DNA of 42,884 bases from Clostridia bacterium (GCA_017434085.1 JAFRFY010000080.1:1-42884); one strand, 5' to 3'; positions 1 to 7,991 are shown, counted from the first letter of the stretch. Numbers and translations are program-made. The notes: generated from the letters alone by a model not told the origin.

Positions 1-331
1 AGGGCGCGACGGGCACCGGGCGCGCGCGCACCATGGGGTCCCACGCCTGTGTGTCGGTCCGGGCGCTGTCGGTCAGGACCTGCAGCTTCTCGCCGCCGCG
101 CAGCAGGCGGACCGCCATGTCCCGGTCCACCGTCACGCGGCAGGCCAGCTCCCGCCGCCACGCGGCCTCCCCCGCCCCACGGTACTCCACGGCGCACTTC
201 TTGCAGGTCCCCTTGCCGCCGCAGGGCGCGTCGGCGGGCAGCTGCACGAGCCTCTGGGCCTCCAGCAGCGTCGTACCCGCCGGAACGGTCACGCATTTGC
301 CCTCGGCGATGTAGTTTACACGATATTCCAT
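1..331 (-). CDS. RACo-type corrinoid activation protein (N-terminal part; gene runs off the window)
   Basis: The reading frame starts at an ATG at 331, with GGGGAGG just upstream, and stays open to the window edge, so only the first 110 residues are visible. They form a plant-type 2Fe-2S ferredoxin domain, with C37, C43 and C46 in a CGGxGxCxxC context and C64 in an ELAC motif. This arrangement is typical of RACo proteins (reductive activators of corrinoid proteins), which use ATP and an iron-sulfur cluster to reduce inactive Co(II) corrinoid back to Co(I). The ATPase part and C-terminal clusters would lie outside the window. The gene follows a UroD-type and a pterin-binding methyltransferase on the same strand, which strongly supports this role over a plain ferredoxin. 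Confidence 0.82.
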   Translation of the reverse strand, partial: MEYRVNYIAEGKCVTVPAGTTLLEAQRLVQLPADAPCGGKGTCKKCAVEYRGAGEAAWRRELACRVTVDRDMAVRLLRGGEKLQVLTDSARTDTQAWDPMVRARPVPVAP

Positions 332-364
332 GGCGGCCTCCCCGTTTCATCGCATACCAATACG

Positions 365-398
365 GCCTTTCCGACGCGGGCGTACCGGTCGGAAAGGC
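365..398. other. Intergenic hairpin before the RACo gene
   Basis: An 11-bp perfect inverted repeat (GCCTTTCCGAC at 365-375, complement at 388-398) with a 12-base loop lies in the 185-bp gap between the methyltransferase at 517 and the RACo gene. There is no T-tract after it in the transcribed (minus) direction, so it may be a processing or attenuation element rather than a terminator. Confidence 0.4.
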
Positions 399-429
399 TT
401 GTATCATTGTTCTTAGGTTGCTTCAACTC

Positions 430-500
430 GGGGCGATGAGGGCATCGCCCCTACAACAGCGCAGGATCAGTAGGGGCGATCCCCTGATCGCCCGCCGGAC
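430..500. repeat. Inverted pair of REP-like TAGGGGCG palindromes
   Basis: Two REP-like units face each other. The first (about 430-454) is in reverse orientation. The second (about 470-500) begins GTAGGGGCGATCCCC and continues into CGCCCGCCGGACTGAAC. Each unit is itself a palindrome (GGGGCGAT...ATCGCCC). Related copies lie at 9312-9431, 13671-13700 and inside the element at the window end. Confidence 0.75.
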
Positions 501-516
501 TGAACAGTTGTTCGAT

Positions 517-1326
517 TCAGTCCTTCTTCGGTCCGAACAGGCCCTCGCGGTAGGCGGAGATGTACTCCATGCAGTAGTCGTCCATGCCCAGCAGCGCCTC
601 GGTGGCGTAGATGACGCCCATCATATCCCGGTTGGTGGGATCGAGTATGGCGCTGTCCAGGCCGGCGTTCATCGCCAGCACCGTGAAGCCCAGGTTCACC
701 ATCTTGCGCACCGGCAGGTTGAAGGAGATGTTGGAGATCGCCGCGGTGATGTGGATGCTGGGATACTTCTCGCGGATGGTCGAGATGACCTCGGTGTTCG
801 TCTCGATGCCGTTCTCGGAGGTGCAGAGCATCTCCACCAGCGGGTCGATGTGCAGCCGGTTGGGCGTGATGCCGTATTCCTTGGCCTTGGCCATGATCTT
901 GTCGAACACCTTCAGGCGGTCGGCGGCGTTCTTCGGGATGCCCGTGTCGTCGGAGCACAGGGCGATGCACTCCCACTTCTTGTTCTCCGCCATGATCGGG
1001 AAGATGATGTCGATCTTGTCGCCCTCGCCGGACACGGAGTTGAACAGGCCGGGCCTCTTGCAGAACTTGTACGCCTCCGAGAGCACCTTGGCGCTGGGGC
1101 TGTCCACGGAGATGGGCAGGTCGGAGACCTCCTGGATGCAGTCGATCATCCACTTGAGGGTCTCGACCTCCTGGGCCTCGGGCACGGACGCGCAGCAGTC
1201 GATGAACGTGGCGCCGGCCTCCTCCTGCATCCTGGCGCGGGCCTTGATGAACTCGCTGTCCCTGCGGGCGATGGCGTCCGCCACAATCGGAATGGAGCCG
1301 TTGATCTTCTCGCCGATGATAATCAT
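517..1326 (-). CDS. Pterin-binding methyltransferase (methyl-THF:corrinoid protein type, MtgA/AcsE-like)
   Basis: This 269-residue protein is a full-length DHPS-like pterin-binding TIM barrel. The residues that bind methyltetrahydrofolate in acetogen MeTr are recognisable: D75 in SVDSPS, N96 in LFNSVSGE, D161 in HIDPL and N199 in SNISF. These sit almost exactly at the family positions. Such enzymes move a methyl group between a corrinoid protein and tetrahydrofolate; in O-demethylase systems they are methyltransferase II. The start at 1326 has GGGGAGG upstream. It lies 22 bp after the mutarotase-like gene and upstream of RACo, so it is probably the step that passes the methyl group to folate. 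No corrinoid-binding protein is visible; it may be encoded beyond position 1. Confidence 0.85.
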   Translation of the reverse strand: MIIIGEKINGSIPIVADAIARRDSEFIKARARMQEEAGATFIDCCASVPEAQEVETLKWMIDCIQEVSDLPISVDSPSAKVLSEAYKFCKRPGLFNSVSGEGDKIDIIFPIMAENKKWECIALCSDDTGIPKNAADRLKVFDKIMAKAKEYGITPNRLHIDPLVEMLCTSENGIETNTEVISTIREKYPSIHITAAISNISFNLPVRKMVNLGFTVLAMNAGLDSAILDPTNRDMMGVIYATEALLGMDDYCMEYISAYREGLFGPKKD

Positions 1327-1348
1327 GTGATTTCCTCCCCCTGTGTTA

Positions 1349-1675
1349 TTAATCGAGGTGATACACTTCCTCCATGTCAGACCAGAATTCGCCTTCCTTG
1401 CGATCTTCCAGCGGCTGCATCAGGGGCTTCACCACGTCCCACCAGGCCTGGGTATTGGGGTCGGCGGCCATCTTCGCCATGTCGGCGTCGAAGTCGTCCC
1501 CGTCGTACTCAAAGTAGGCGAACAGGTAGTCCCCTCTGCTGTAGATGGAATAGTTCTTCAGATGGCAGGCCTTGATCATCTCATTGACCCCGGGCATGGG
1601 GTTGGCGTGCCACTTCTTGTAGGCGGCCAGGCCGTCGGGCTTGACCTTGATCATCTGTCCAAAGCGCAGAAGCAT
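1349..1675 (-). CDS. L-rhamnose mutarotase-like protein (RhaM/DUF718 family)
   Basis: The 108-residue protein matches the RhaM family in length and landmarks: GQMIKVKP near the N-terminus, a candidate catalytic His at 23 (His22 in E. coli RhaM), NYSIY at 41-45, the AWWD motif near 77-80 and a terminal EEVYHLD. RhaM interconverts alpha and beta anomers of L-rhamnose. The start at 1675 has GGGAGGG upstream. The gene sits between two methyltransferase genes and downstream of a RhaS/LsrB-type sugar importer, which suggests that the imported compound is rhamnose-like. The true substrate could be another 6-deoxy or methylated sugar. Confidence 0.85.
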   Translation of the reverse strand: MLLRFGQMIKVKPDGLAAYKKWHANPMPGVNEMIKACHLKNYSIYSRGDYLFAYFEYDGDDFDADMAKMAADPNTQAWWDVVKPLMQPLEDRKEGEFWSDMEEVYHLD

Positions 1676-1699
1676 GTGCTTATCCCTCCCGCATCTATT

Positions 1700-2746
1700 T
1701 TAATATATTTTTCCCGCTTCGTCAAATAAAGATTTAACATTTTCCGGAGGAACGTCCGCCTGCAGCGCCTCATGGCTGGGGGAGACGATCAATCCGGTAG
1801 GGAAGATCGCCCGGAGCTCCCTCACGCGCTGGGCCACCTGCTCCGGCGTGCCGAAGGGCAGCAGGTCCTGGGTGTCCACGCCGCCGCAGAAGGCCACCTT
1901 GCCGTAGAACTTCTCCTTGAGGTTCTCGGGGTCCATGCCCGCGGCCTTGGCCTGTATGGGATGCACGGCGTCCACCCCCGCCTCGATCAAAAGCGGTATG
2001 GCGTCCACGATGGAGCCGCAGGAGTGGTACACGATCTTCACGCCGTAGCTGTGGGCGATGTCGATGAGCTTCTTCGCCCCGGGGATCACGAATTCCTTGA
2101 CCAGCGCCGGGGAGATCATGAGGCCGCGCTGGCTGCCCACGTCGTCGCCGATGAGCAGCGCGTGCACCTTGCCCTTGGTGGCGTCCAGGAATATGCGCAG
2201 CGCCTTTTCGTAGAACGCCACGATGTGGTCGTCCACGTAGTGCACCATCTCCGGCTCCGCGACCATGTTCATCAGCGCGGTCTGCATGCCGAAGGCGGCG
2301 CAGGTATCCTGGAAGTGGCACGCCCACAGCATGCCCATGACCGTCTTGCCCTCGGGGGCCTCGCCCACCAGCTTGCGGCACAGCTCGGGGTCGATGTACT
2401 TTTCCGGGTCCGGCCAGGGGAAGTTCACGGCCTTCACGTCCTCCAGGTCCTCGCAGTGGGCAAAGCAGCCGTCCGCGGTGAGCGTGCGGTGCTCGGTGTC
2501 CACGTTGGTGCCGTTCATATACCAGTCAAACGCCGCGAATATGGCGTTGCAGGTGGGGCTGTGATAGGGAATCTCCACCGCGTAGAAATCGTCCCCCACC
2601 ACCTTCTTGAGCGCGCTGGTGTTGGCGACGCCGTAGTATTTGCAGAGCTTTTTGGCCTCCTCCGGGGTCGGGTCGCCCAGCCAGCAGGCGGGACGGTCCA
2701 CGGGCTCGTAGGCGATGGTCTTGTAAAATCTCTCCAGGCTGTTCAT
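1700..2746 (-). CDS. UroD-family zinc methyltransferase (MtaA/MtbA-like, corrinoid-linked)
   Basis: The 348-residue protein has the uroporphyrinogen decarboxylase fold: a PVDRPACWLGD start, IGDDVGSQRGLMISP in the middle and YHSCGS followed by FCGGVDTQ. H241, C243 and C287 form the HxC...C zinc motif seen in methyltransferases that cleave C-O, C-N or C-S methyl bonds, while the N-terminal signature of true heme UroD enzymes is absent. It is therefore best read as methyltransferase I, moving a methyl group from a substrate to a corrinoid protein. I chose the ATG at 2746 because GGGGAGGAA precedes it; an upstream ATG at 2860 lies inside a repeat. Neighbouring pterin methyltransferase and RACo genes support the reading. 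Confidence 0.85.
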   Translation of the reverse strand: MNSLERFYKTIAYEPVDRPACWLGDPTPEEAKKLCKYYGVANTSALKKVVGDDFYAVEIPYHSPTCNAIFAAFDWYMNGTNVDTEHRTLTADGCFAHCEDLEDVKAVNFPWPDPEKYIDPELCRKLVGEAPEGKTVMGMLWACHFQDTCAAFGMQTALMNMVAEPEMVHYVDDHIVAFYEKALRIFLDATKGKVHALLIGDDVGSQRGLMISPALVKEFVIPGAKKLIDIAHSYGVKIVYHSCGSIVDAIPLLIEAGVDAVHPIQAKAAGMDPENLKEKFYGKVAFCGGVDTQDLLPFGTPEQVAQRVRELRAIFPTGLIVSPSHEALQADVPPENVKSLFDEAGKIY

Positions 2747-2822
2747 GTCAGGTTCCTCCCCTATATATTGTTTCGTTGTGCGTCTATTGATTGCTTGCAT
2801 CTTTTCCGGGCTTCGCCCGAGA

Positions 2823-2984
2823 GTGGAGTGTGGAGAGTGGAGAGTGGAGTTGCGGTACAAATCCTTCGGATTTGTTTTGATTTAAATATTATAATCAATG
2901 ATTGTACGATACTCCGTAACCTTCATTCAAAAGAAATCCGAAGGATTTCATCCTGAAACTCCACACTCCACTCTCCACACTCCA
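2823..2984. repeat. Heptamer-flanked inverted-repeat element A
   Basis: Four tandem heptamers GTGGAG(T/A) at 2823-2850 face four complementary heptamers (A/T)CTCCAC at 2957-2984; the two 28-base arms match at 27 positions. The AT-rich core carries two smaller palindromes (AATCCTTCGGATT near 2869, GAAATCCGAAGGATTTC near 2933) and a minus-strand TATAAT. It begins about 14 bases after the permease stop at 2998. Part of the core recurs in the element at 34345-34480. Confidence 0.8.
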
Positions 2985-2997
2985 CACTCAAATGTTC

Positions 2998-4002
2998 TCA
3001 CGCTTTCGCGGCCTTCCTCGCTCTCCGCTTCAACTGAAAGCCTCCGTTGACGCGGGTCGACATCACCAGCACCACCAGCAGCAGCGCGCCCCAGATGAGG
3101 CTGGCGTAGTAGGTGTTGAGATTGGGGAACATATTGACGCCGGTGGCGATGATCTGTATGGTGACGATGGCGATGAGCACGTTGCCGATCCTGCCCATGC
3201 CGCCGTCCGGCAGCACGCCCGCCAGCACGAGGATCAGTATGCAGCGCATCACGTAGGAGGTGCCGTAGTCCGCCTTGGCGCTGGCCATGGTGGAGATCAT
3301 GATCAGGCAGCCGATGCAGCAGATCACGTCGCAGAGGATATAGGTGCCGATCACCATGCGCCTGGTGTTGATGGCGGAGAACTCGGCGGCCTTGATGTTG
3401 GTGCCCACCATGTAGAGCTTCTCGCCGTACACGGTGTGCTGCAAAAGCCACCAGGCGACGGCGAATATCAACAGGAAGATCAGAAGCGGCACCGGCAAAA
3501 AGCCCATCAGGTAGGTGTGGCCGATGTCGGTGTACAGGCTCGGCAGGCCCTTGACGGTGTTGCCGTTGGTCAGCGCCACCGAGAGGCCCGTCCACACCAG
3601 CTGCATGGAGATGGTGGCCATCACCGGCGGGATGTCGAGGTAGGCCACCAGCATGCCGTTGATCAGCCCGCCGACGACGGCGATGCCCAGGGCGATCAGT
3701 ATGCCCACCAGCATCACGCCGCCCGCCGGGGAATCCGCGTGGGCGCCCATGTACATGACCGCCATGATGGTGGCGAAATTGCCCAGCGCCATGAAGGACA
3801 TGTCCATCTTGCCGCAGATGAAGCAGAACATCAGCCCCAGCGTGACCACGCCGTACTCCGGGAACTGCATGGCGATGCCCAGCCACACGTCCCCCTTCCA
3901 CATCATGCCGCCCTTTAAGACGGTGAAGAACAAAAGCACCACGGCCATCAGGCCCAGCAGCATGAAGGTGTAGCTGTGCTTTTCAAAGGTCTTGGATTTC
4001 AT
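2998..4002 (-). CDS. Sugar ABC transporter permease (RbsC/RhaQ-like), second subunit
   Basis: This 334-residue protein has about eight to ten hydrophobic segments and belongs to the BPD_transp_2 (RbsC/XylH) permease family that forms the inner-membrane channel of CUT2-type sugar importers. Recognisable stretches include GLMFCFICGKMDMSF, GLINGMLVAYLDIPP and VGTNIKAAEFSAINT, the last being the usual cytoplasmic coupling loop. The start at 4002 follows GGGAGG at a normal distance; an earlier in-frame ATG at 4062 overlaps the upstream permease gene and has no such site. It follows that permease by 16 bp and probably pairs with it as a heterodimer. Confidence 0.85.
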   Translation of the reverse strand: MKSKTFEKHSYTFMLLGLMAVVLLFFTVLKGGMMWKGDVWLGIAMQFPEYGVVTLGLMFCFICGKMDMSFMALGNFATIMAVMYMGAHADSPAGGVMLVGILIALGIAVVGGLINGMLVAYLDIPPVMATISMQLVWTGLSVALTNGNTVKGLPSLYTDIGHTYLMGFLPVPLLIFLLIFAVAWWLLQHTVYGEKLYMVGTNIKAAEFSAINTRRMVIGTYILCDVICCIGCLIMISTMASAKADYGTSYVMRCILILVLAGVLPDGGMGRIGNVLIAIVTIQIIATGVNMFPNLNTYYASLIWGALLLVVLVMSTRVNGGFQLKRRARKAAKA

Positions 4003-4018
4003 CGATGCGCACCTCCCA

Positions 4019-5032
4019 TTACTGCTTCTGGCGCTTGGCCTGCAGGGCGGACACGGTGACACCGACCAGTATCACCAGGCCGTTGAAGAACTGCTGCCAG
4101 TAGGTGTCGATGCCCAAGAGCAGCATGGAGTTGGACACCAGCGATATGATGGCCACCGCCACCACCGTGCCGAACACGGTGCCCTCGCCGCCGAAGATCG
4201 ACGCGCCGCCCAGTATGACCGCGGGGATAATGGTCATCTCGCGGCCCACCATGGCCTTGGGGATGGACTGGCTCTCCATGCACACGCGGATCATGCCCAC
4301 GAAGCCGGACAGCGCCCCCACGGAGGAGTACAGCAGGAACTTGACCTTCCTGACGTTGTAGCCCGCGCGCTCGGCGGACACCTCGTTGCCGCCGATGGCG
4401 TAAAGCGCCCGGCCGAACATGGTCTTGTTGAGTATGAACGACACGATGGCGCACAGCAGTATCAGGAAGATCACCATCGCCGACAGCGTGAAGCGTATCT
4501 TGCCGTCCACGCCCTCCAGTATGTACAGCTTGCCGAAGGTCTTGAAGCCGTTGGGCAGCGTGGAGGTGATCTCCTTCAGCGCCAGCAGGCCCATGGAGAT
4601 GCCGGTGAACAGCGTCTGCGTGCCCAGGGTGACGATCATGGTGTTGAGCTTGAAATTTGAGATGATCCAGCCGTTGAGCATGCCCAGCACCCAGCCGATG
4701 GCCGCCGCCAGCAGAAAGCCGACGACGGGGCTGTTCTGGCACCAGCCGTTGTTTAAGCAGATGGTGCAGGTCAGCGAGTACGACAGCGCCGCGATGGCCG
4801 GGAAGGACAGGTCGAAGCCGCCGGAAATCATGACCACCAGCGAACACATGGCGAACATGCCGTCCACCACCATGGTCCGAAGCACCGTGACGTTCAAACG
4901 GGTGAATATGCCGGGGAAGGCGATCAGCTTGCCGCCGGACTTGATCTGTACCAGCACGCACAGCAAAATCAGCACGATAAACATGTAAAACTCGGTTCTG
5001 CGCGTCATGCGCTTCAATGCAGCCTTATTCAT
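4019..5032 (-). CDS. Sugar ABC transporter permease (RbsC/RhaP-like), first subunit
   Basis: A 337-residue multi-spanning membrane protein of the BPD_transp_2 family. Diagnostic stretches are MISGGFDLSFPAIAALS, GMLNGWIISNFKLNTMIVTLG, the coupling loop AIGGNEVSAERAGYN and the late loop AVILGGASIFGGEGT. It begins with a basic N-terminus (MNKAALKRMTRRTE) before the first membrane segment. GAGGAGG precedes the start at 5032, only 12 bp after the ATPase gene. Two different permeases with one fused ATPase and one binding protein is the layout of rhamnose (RhaSTPQ) and AI-2 (Lsr) transporters. Confidence 0.87.
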   Translation of the reverse strand: MNKAALKRMTRRTEFYMFIVLILLCVLVQIKSGGKLIAFPGIFTRLNVTVLRTMVVDGMFAMCSLVVMISGGFDLSFPAIAALSYSLTCTICLNNGWCQNSPVVGFLLAAAIGWVLGMLNGWIISNFKLNTMIVTLGTQTLFTGISMGLLALKEITSTLPNGFKTFGKLYILEGVDGKIRFTLSAMVIFLILLCAIVSFILNKTMFGRALYAIGGNEVSAERAGYNVRKVKFLLYSSVGALSGFVGMIRVCMESQSIPKAMVGREMTIIPAVILGGASIFGGEGTVFGTVVAVAIISLVSNSMLLLGIDTYWQQFFNGLVILVGVTVSALQAKRQKQ

Positions 5033-5044
5033 GTGCGCGCCTCC

Positions 5045-6529
5045 TCATCGTATGATGTCGAGGATGTTCTCCTCGGTGATCCTGTCGCCGGTCATCTCGC
5101 CCACGATGCCGCCGTCCTTCATCACGATCACGCGGTTGCAGTTGACCACCACCTCCGCCAGGTCGTCTGAGATGATGATAACCGCCAGCCCCCTGTTGGC
5201 CAGGTCGTGCACCAGCGCGTGGATGTCCTGCTTGGCGCCGATGTCCACGCCCACGGTGGGGCCGTTCAGTATCAGCACGTCCAGGTCGTTGTTGAGCCAC
5301 TTCGAGAGCACGATCTTCTGCTGGTTGCCGCCGGAGAGCGTGGAGGCGTGCTTGTGGGCGTCGTCGGTGGCGATGGAGAAGGTCTTGACCCACTCGTTGG
5401 ACTTGTCAAACAGCTCCTGATGGCTGATCATGCCCAGCGCCCGGGTGAGCTGCTTCAATGATGAGAGCATGATGTTGTCGGCGATGGGCTGACGCAGGCA
5501 AAGTCCCTCGGTCAGCCGGTCCTCCGGCACGTAGCCGATGCGCAGCTTCTGCGCCTCGATGGGCGAGGTAATCCTGACCTGCCTGCCGTTCAGCGTGATG
5601 CTGCCCGAGTGCACCTTGCCCAGCCCGAACAGCGAAAGCGCCAGCTCCGTGCGGCCGGAGCCCAACAGGCCGGTGATGCCGAGGATCTCGCCCTTGCGAA
5701 GCTCGAAGGACACGTCGTGGAACTTGTCCCTCCAGGTCAGGTGGTCGACCTTCAGCACCGGCTCCTTTGAGATGTTGGTGGGCACGAAGTAGTCGTCCAC
5801 GATCTCGCGGCCAGTCATATAATAGGTGAAGTCCTTCTTGGTCAGCGTGGCCGTCTCCCCGAGGAACACGTTCTTGCCGTTGCGCATGATGCACACGTCG
5901 TCGGAGATCTCGAATATCTCCTCCGTCTTGTGGCTGATGAACATGATGGCGATGCCGGAGTCCCGGAGCTGCCGCACGGTCTTGAACAGCGCGTCCACCT
6001 CTTTTTTCGTCAGCGCGGTGGTGGGCTCGTCCATGATGATCAGCTTGGCGTTGAACAGCAGCGCGCGGCAGATAGCCACCAGCTGCTTGTCCGCCACCGA
6101 GAGCTCGCCCATCTTCTTGTGCAGGTCGATCTCGTAGCCGATCTTGGAGAGCGCCTCCCGGGCGGTCTGCTCCCAGCGCCTGCGGTTGACGATCTTTCGG
6201 TTGGCGGTGATCTCGGAGTTGATGGCCAGGTTCTCCATCACCGTCAGGTTCGGGAAGATGGACAGGTCCTGGTATATGACCTGTATGCCCATGCGCGTGG
6301 CGTCCGCCGGGGTGATCTTCTCGATGGCCTTGCCCTCGAACATCACCTCGCCCGAATCGCGGGTGTACACGCCGGAGATGATCTTCACCAGCGTGGACTT
6401 GCCGCACCCGTTTTCCCCGGCCAGGCACATCACCTTGCCGGGCTTGATGGCGAAATTGACGTGGTCCAGCGCGTGCACGCCGCCGAAGGACTTGTCAATC
6501 CCCGTCATTTGAAGCAGGTATTCAGACAT
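5045..6529 (-). CDS. Sugar ABC transporter ATPase with two fused nucleotide-binding domains (RhaT/RbsA-like)
   Basis: The 494-residue protein contains two ABC domains in tandem. The first has Walker A GENGCGKST, a degenerate signature LSVADKQ and Walker B LIIMDEPTTAL. The second has a modified Walker A GLLGSGRTE, an intact signature LSGGNQQ, and LILNGPTVGVD where LILDEPT is expected. The second site thus lacks the usual Asp and catalytic Glu, an asymmetry that leaves hydrolysis to the first domain's Walker B. It powers the two downstream permeases. AAAGGAG precedes the start at 6529. Upstream lies a hairpin-containing gap separating it from the binding-protein gene. Confidence 0.9.
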   Translation of the reverse strand: MSEYLLQMTGIDKSFGGVHALDHVNFAIKPGKVMCLAGENGCGKSTLVKIISGVYTRDSGEVMFEGKAIEKITPADATRMGIQVIYQDLSIFPNLTVMENLAINSEITANRKIVNRRRWEQTAREALSKIGYEIDLHKKMGELSVADKQLVAICRALLFNAKLIIMDEPTTALTKKEVDALFKTVRQLRDSGIAIMFISHKTEEIFEISDDVCIMRNGKNVFLGETATLTKKDFTYYMTGREIVDDYFVPTNISKEPVLKVDHLTWRDKFHDVSFELRKGEILGITGLLGSGRTELALSLFGLGKVHSGSITLNGRQVRITSPIEAQKLRIGYVPEDRLTEGLCLRQPIADNIMLSSLKQLTRALGMISHQELFDKSNEWVKTFSIATDDAHKHASTLSGGNQQKIVLSKWLNNDLDVLILNGPTVGVDIGAKQDIHALVHDLANRGLAVIIISDDLAEVVVNCNRVIVMKDGGIVGEMTGDRITEENILDIIR

Positions 6530-6620
6530 GTTTCGCTTGCTCCTTTGCCGTTCGTAGTCCGTTCATGACATCGCATCGCCCGCGCGATGCCGATCTCATC
6601 AGCGGACGGTCAATCGTGAC

Positions 6621-6654
6621 GCGAGGCAGGGAAGGCCTACCTTCCCTGCCTCGC
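6621..6654 (-). promoter_or_regulatory. Strong hairpin between binding-protein and ATPase genes
   Basis: A perfect 15-bp stem (GCGAGGCAGGGAAGG and its complement) closes on a 4-base loop. It begins about 20 bases after the stop of the binding-protein gene. There is no run of T after it in the transcribed direction. A hairpin at this point in ABC operons commonly stabilises the upstream message or terminates it partially, giving more binding protein than membrane subunits. Confidence 0.65.
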
Positions 6655-6672
6655 AAGAGGTCATGTGATCGA

Positions 6673-7665
6673 TCAGAAGCCGAAGGACTCCCAGTTGTCC
6701 ACGGTCACGGCCAGGTAGCCGTCGCCGTAGATGTAGTTCTTGCCCTTGCCGTTGTCGGCGATGTGGATGGCGGCGTAGCCCTCCTCGCCCAGGTCGGAGC
6801 CATCCTCGATGGACTCGCCGGCGAAGAGCTTCATGGCGGCGTTGAGCTGCACCTTGGCGGTGACGCTGGCGTCCCACAGCGCGACGGACTTGAGGGTGCC
6901 GTTGATCAGGTAGTCGGAGACCTCGGCGGGCATGGCCACGGAGATGGCGAACATCTCACCGGTCAGGCCCATCTCCTCGATGGCGCGGGCGGCGCCGGGG
7001 GCGTCGAAGGAGCCGGTGCCCAGGATGCCCTTGAGGTCCGGATACTTCTCCTTGAGCTGCATGGTGAGGTTGTAGGCCTCCTGAGCGTCGGAGTTGTCCT
7101 CGACGCGCTTGTCGGGCACCAGGGTCATGTTCGGATAGGCGGCCTCCTGGCGGGCGATGGCGGCGTCGGCCCAGTTGTTCTGGCTCTCCATGGTCATGGA
7201 GCCCACCATGGTGATGTACTCGCCCTCTTCGCCCATCTGCGCGGCCAGCTCGTCCATCAGGAACGCGCCCAGGCCGGCCTCGTCGAAGGCCTCGATGTCG
7301 AAGTCCACGTTCTCCATGCCGGAGGCCTCGGTGGCGATGACGATGACGCCCTTGTCGCGGGCCTGCTTGCAGATCTGCTCGCAGGCGTCGGGATCGTTGG
7401 GGGAGAAGCACAGGATGTCGATGCCCTGGTTGACCAGGTCGGTCATGATCTGCACCTGCTCGGCGGAGTCGGTGGTAGTGCCGCCCTTGTAGATCACATC
7501 GATGCCCTTGTCGGCGGCCCAGGCTTCAACGCCCTGCTGCACGTGGTCCCACCAGGGCTGGCCGATGACCTTCGGCACGTAGGCGATGGTCGGATTGCCC
7601 TCCGCAAACGCGGCCACGGACAGAACCAACATCAGAGCCAGGATTGCTGCGACGATTTTCTTCAT
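6673..7665 (-). CDS. Periplasmic-binding-type sugar receptor (RhaS/LsrB-like)
   Basis: The 330-residue protein starts with a typical signal peptide (MKKIVAAILALMLVLS, cleavage likely after AFA). There is no lipobox cysteine, which is unusual for a Gram-positive solute receptor. The mature part is a type I periplasmic-binding fold: IAYVPKVIGQPWW, then IDVIYKGGTTTDSAEQVQIM, ILCFSPNDPDACEQ and, late, SVALWDASVTAKV and VTVDNWESFGF. These resemble rhamnose (RhaS) and AI-2 (LsrB) receptors. It is the first gene of the operon and should be its most abundant product. GAGGAGG precedes the ATG. The ligand is inferred from the neighbouring mutarotase-like and demethylation genes. Confidence 0.88.
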   Translation of the reverse strand: MKKIVAAILALMLVLSVAAFAEGNPTIAYVPKVIGQPWWDHVQQGVEAWAADKGIDVIYKGGTTTDSAEQVQIMTDLVNQGIDILCFSPNDPDACEQICKQARDKGVIVIATEASGMENVDFDIEAFDEAGLGAFLMDELAAQMGEEGEYITMVGSMTMESQNNWADAAIARQEAAYPNMTLVPDKRVEDNSDAQEAYNLTMQLKEKYPDLKGILGTGSFDAPGAARAIEEMGLTGEMFAISVAMPAEVSDYLINGTLKSVALWDASVTAKVQLNAAMKLFAGESIEDGSDLGEEGYAAIHIADNGKGKNYIYGDGYLAVTVDNWESFGF

Positions 7666-7746
7666 GACGATTTCCTCCTCGGTTTTTATAATAATCCTCC
7701 CGCGCCGGGGAGGATCATCTTCACAACAGGCGGTAACGTTAAAACT

Positions 7747-7775
7747 ATCATATCAAATCAATGTTACGATTGCTA
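7747..7775 (-). promoter_or_regulatory. Candidate promoter of the sugar import/demethylation operon
   Basis: On the minus strand TATGAT (7747-7752) is preceded by TGA, giving an extended -10. A weak -35 (TAGCAA, 7770-7775) lies 17 bp upstream. Transcription would start near 7740, about 75 bases before the ATG. A TAACGTTA palindrome (7734-7741) covers the predicted start, and an ATCAAT...ATTGAT inverted repeat (7757-7780) spans the -35; both are possible regulator sites. Confidence 0.5.
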
Positions 7776-7991
7776 TTGATGTTTCAAAGATAAAACTGTA
7801 TATTTTTAATATGTTATGAATTGGGTGCCATTGTCCGCCCCGAAAGTATGCAAAACGGGGTATAATCAAATGATCTTAAATAAACAATATCCTCCGCCAT
7901 TTCGCGCCGGAATATTTGTATAATTTAACTGTTTTTGTCCGCCGCCGCTTTATTGGGACGTAAATTTATTCTTATCAAGCATCACTAATGG
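7776..7991. promoter_or_regulatory. AT-rich intergenic region between divergent operon and AraC gene
   Basis: This part of the 396-bp divergent gap is much more AT-rich than the genes. It holds a CCCCG/CGGGG inverted repeat (7838-7860) followed directly by TATAAT (7861-7866), and a further TGTATAAT (7917-7924) without a good -35. No gene is visible. It is the likely binding region for the adjacent AraC regulator. Confidence 0.4.

Noticed and set aside
49-1575. A 508-codon plus-strand frame
   Set aside because: It is the complement of the RACo and methyltransferase genes and has shadow composition.
1700-2746. True uroporphyrinogen decarboxylase for heme synthesis
   Set aside because: The N-terminal Arg-rich substrate motif of heme UroD is absent, the HxC...C zinc set is present, and neighbours are corrinoid methyl-transfer genes.
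7747-7780. A catabolite-repression (cre) site in the sugar operon promoter
   Set aside because: The best match near 7760-7778 fails at several core positions of the cre consensus.
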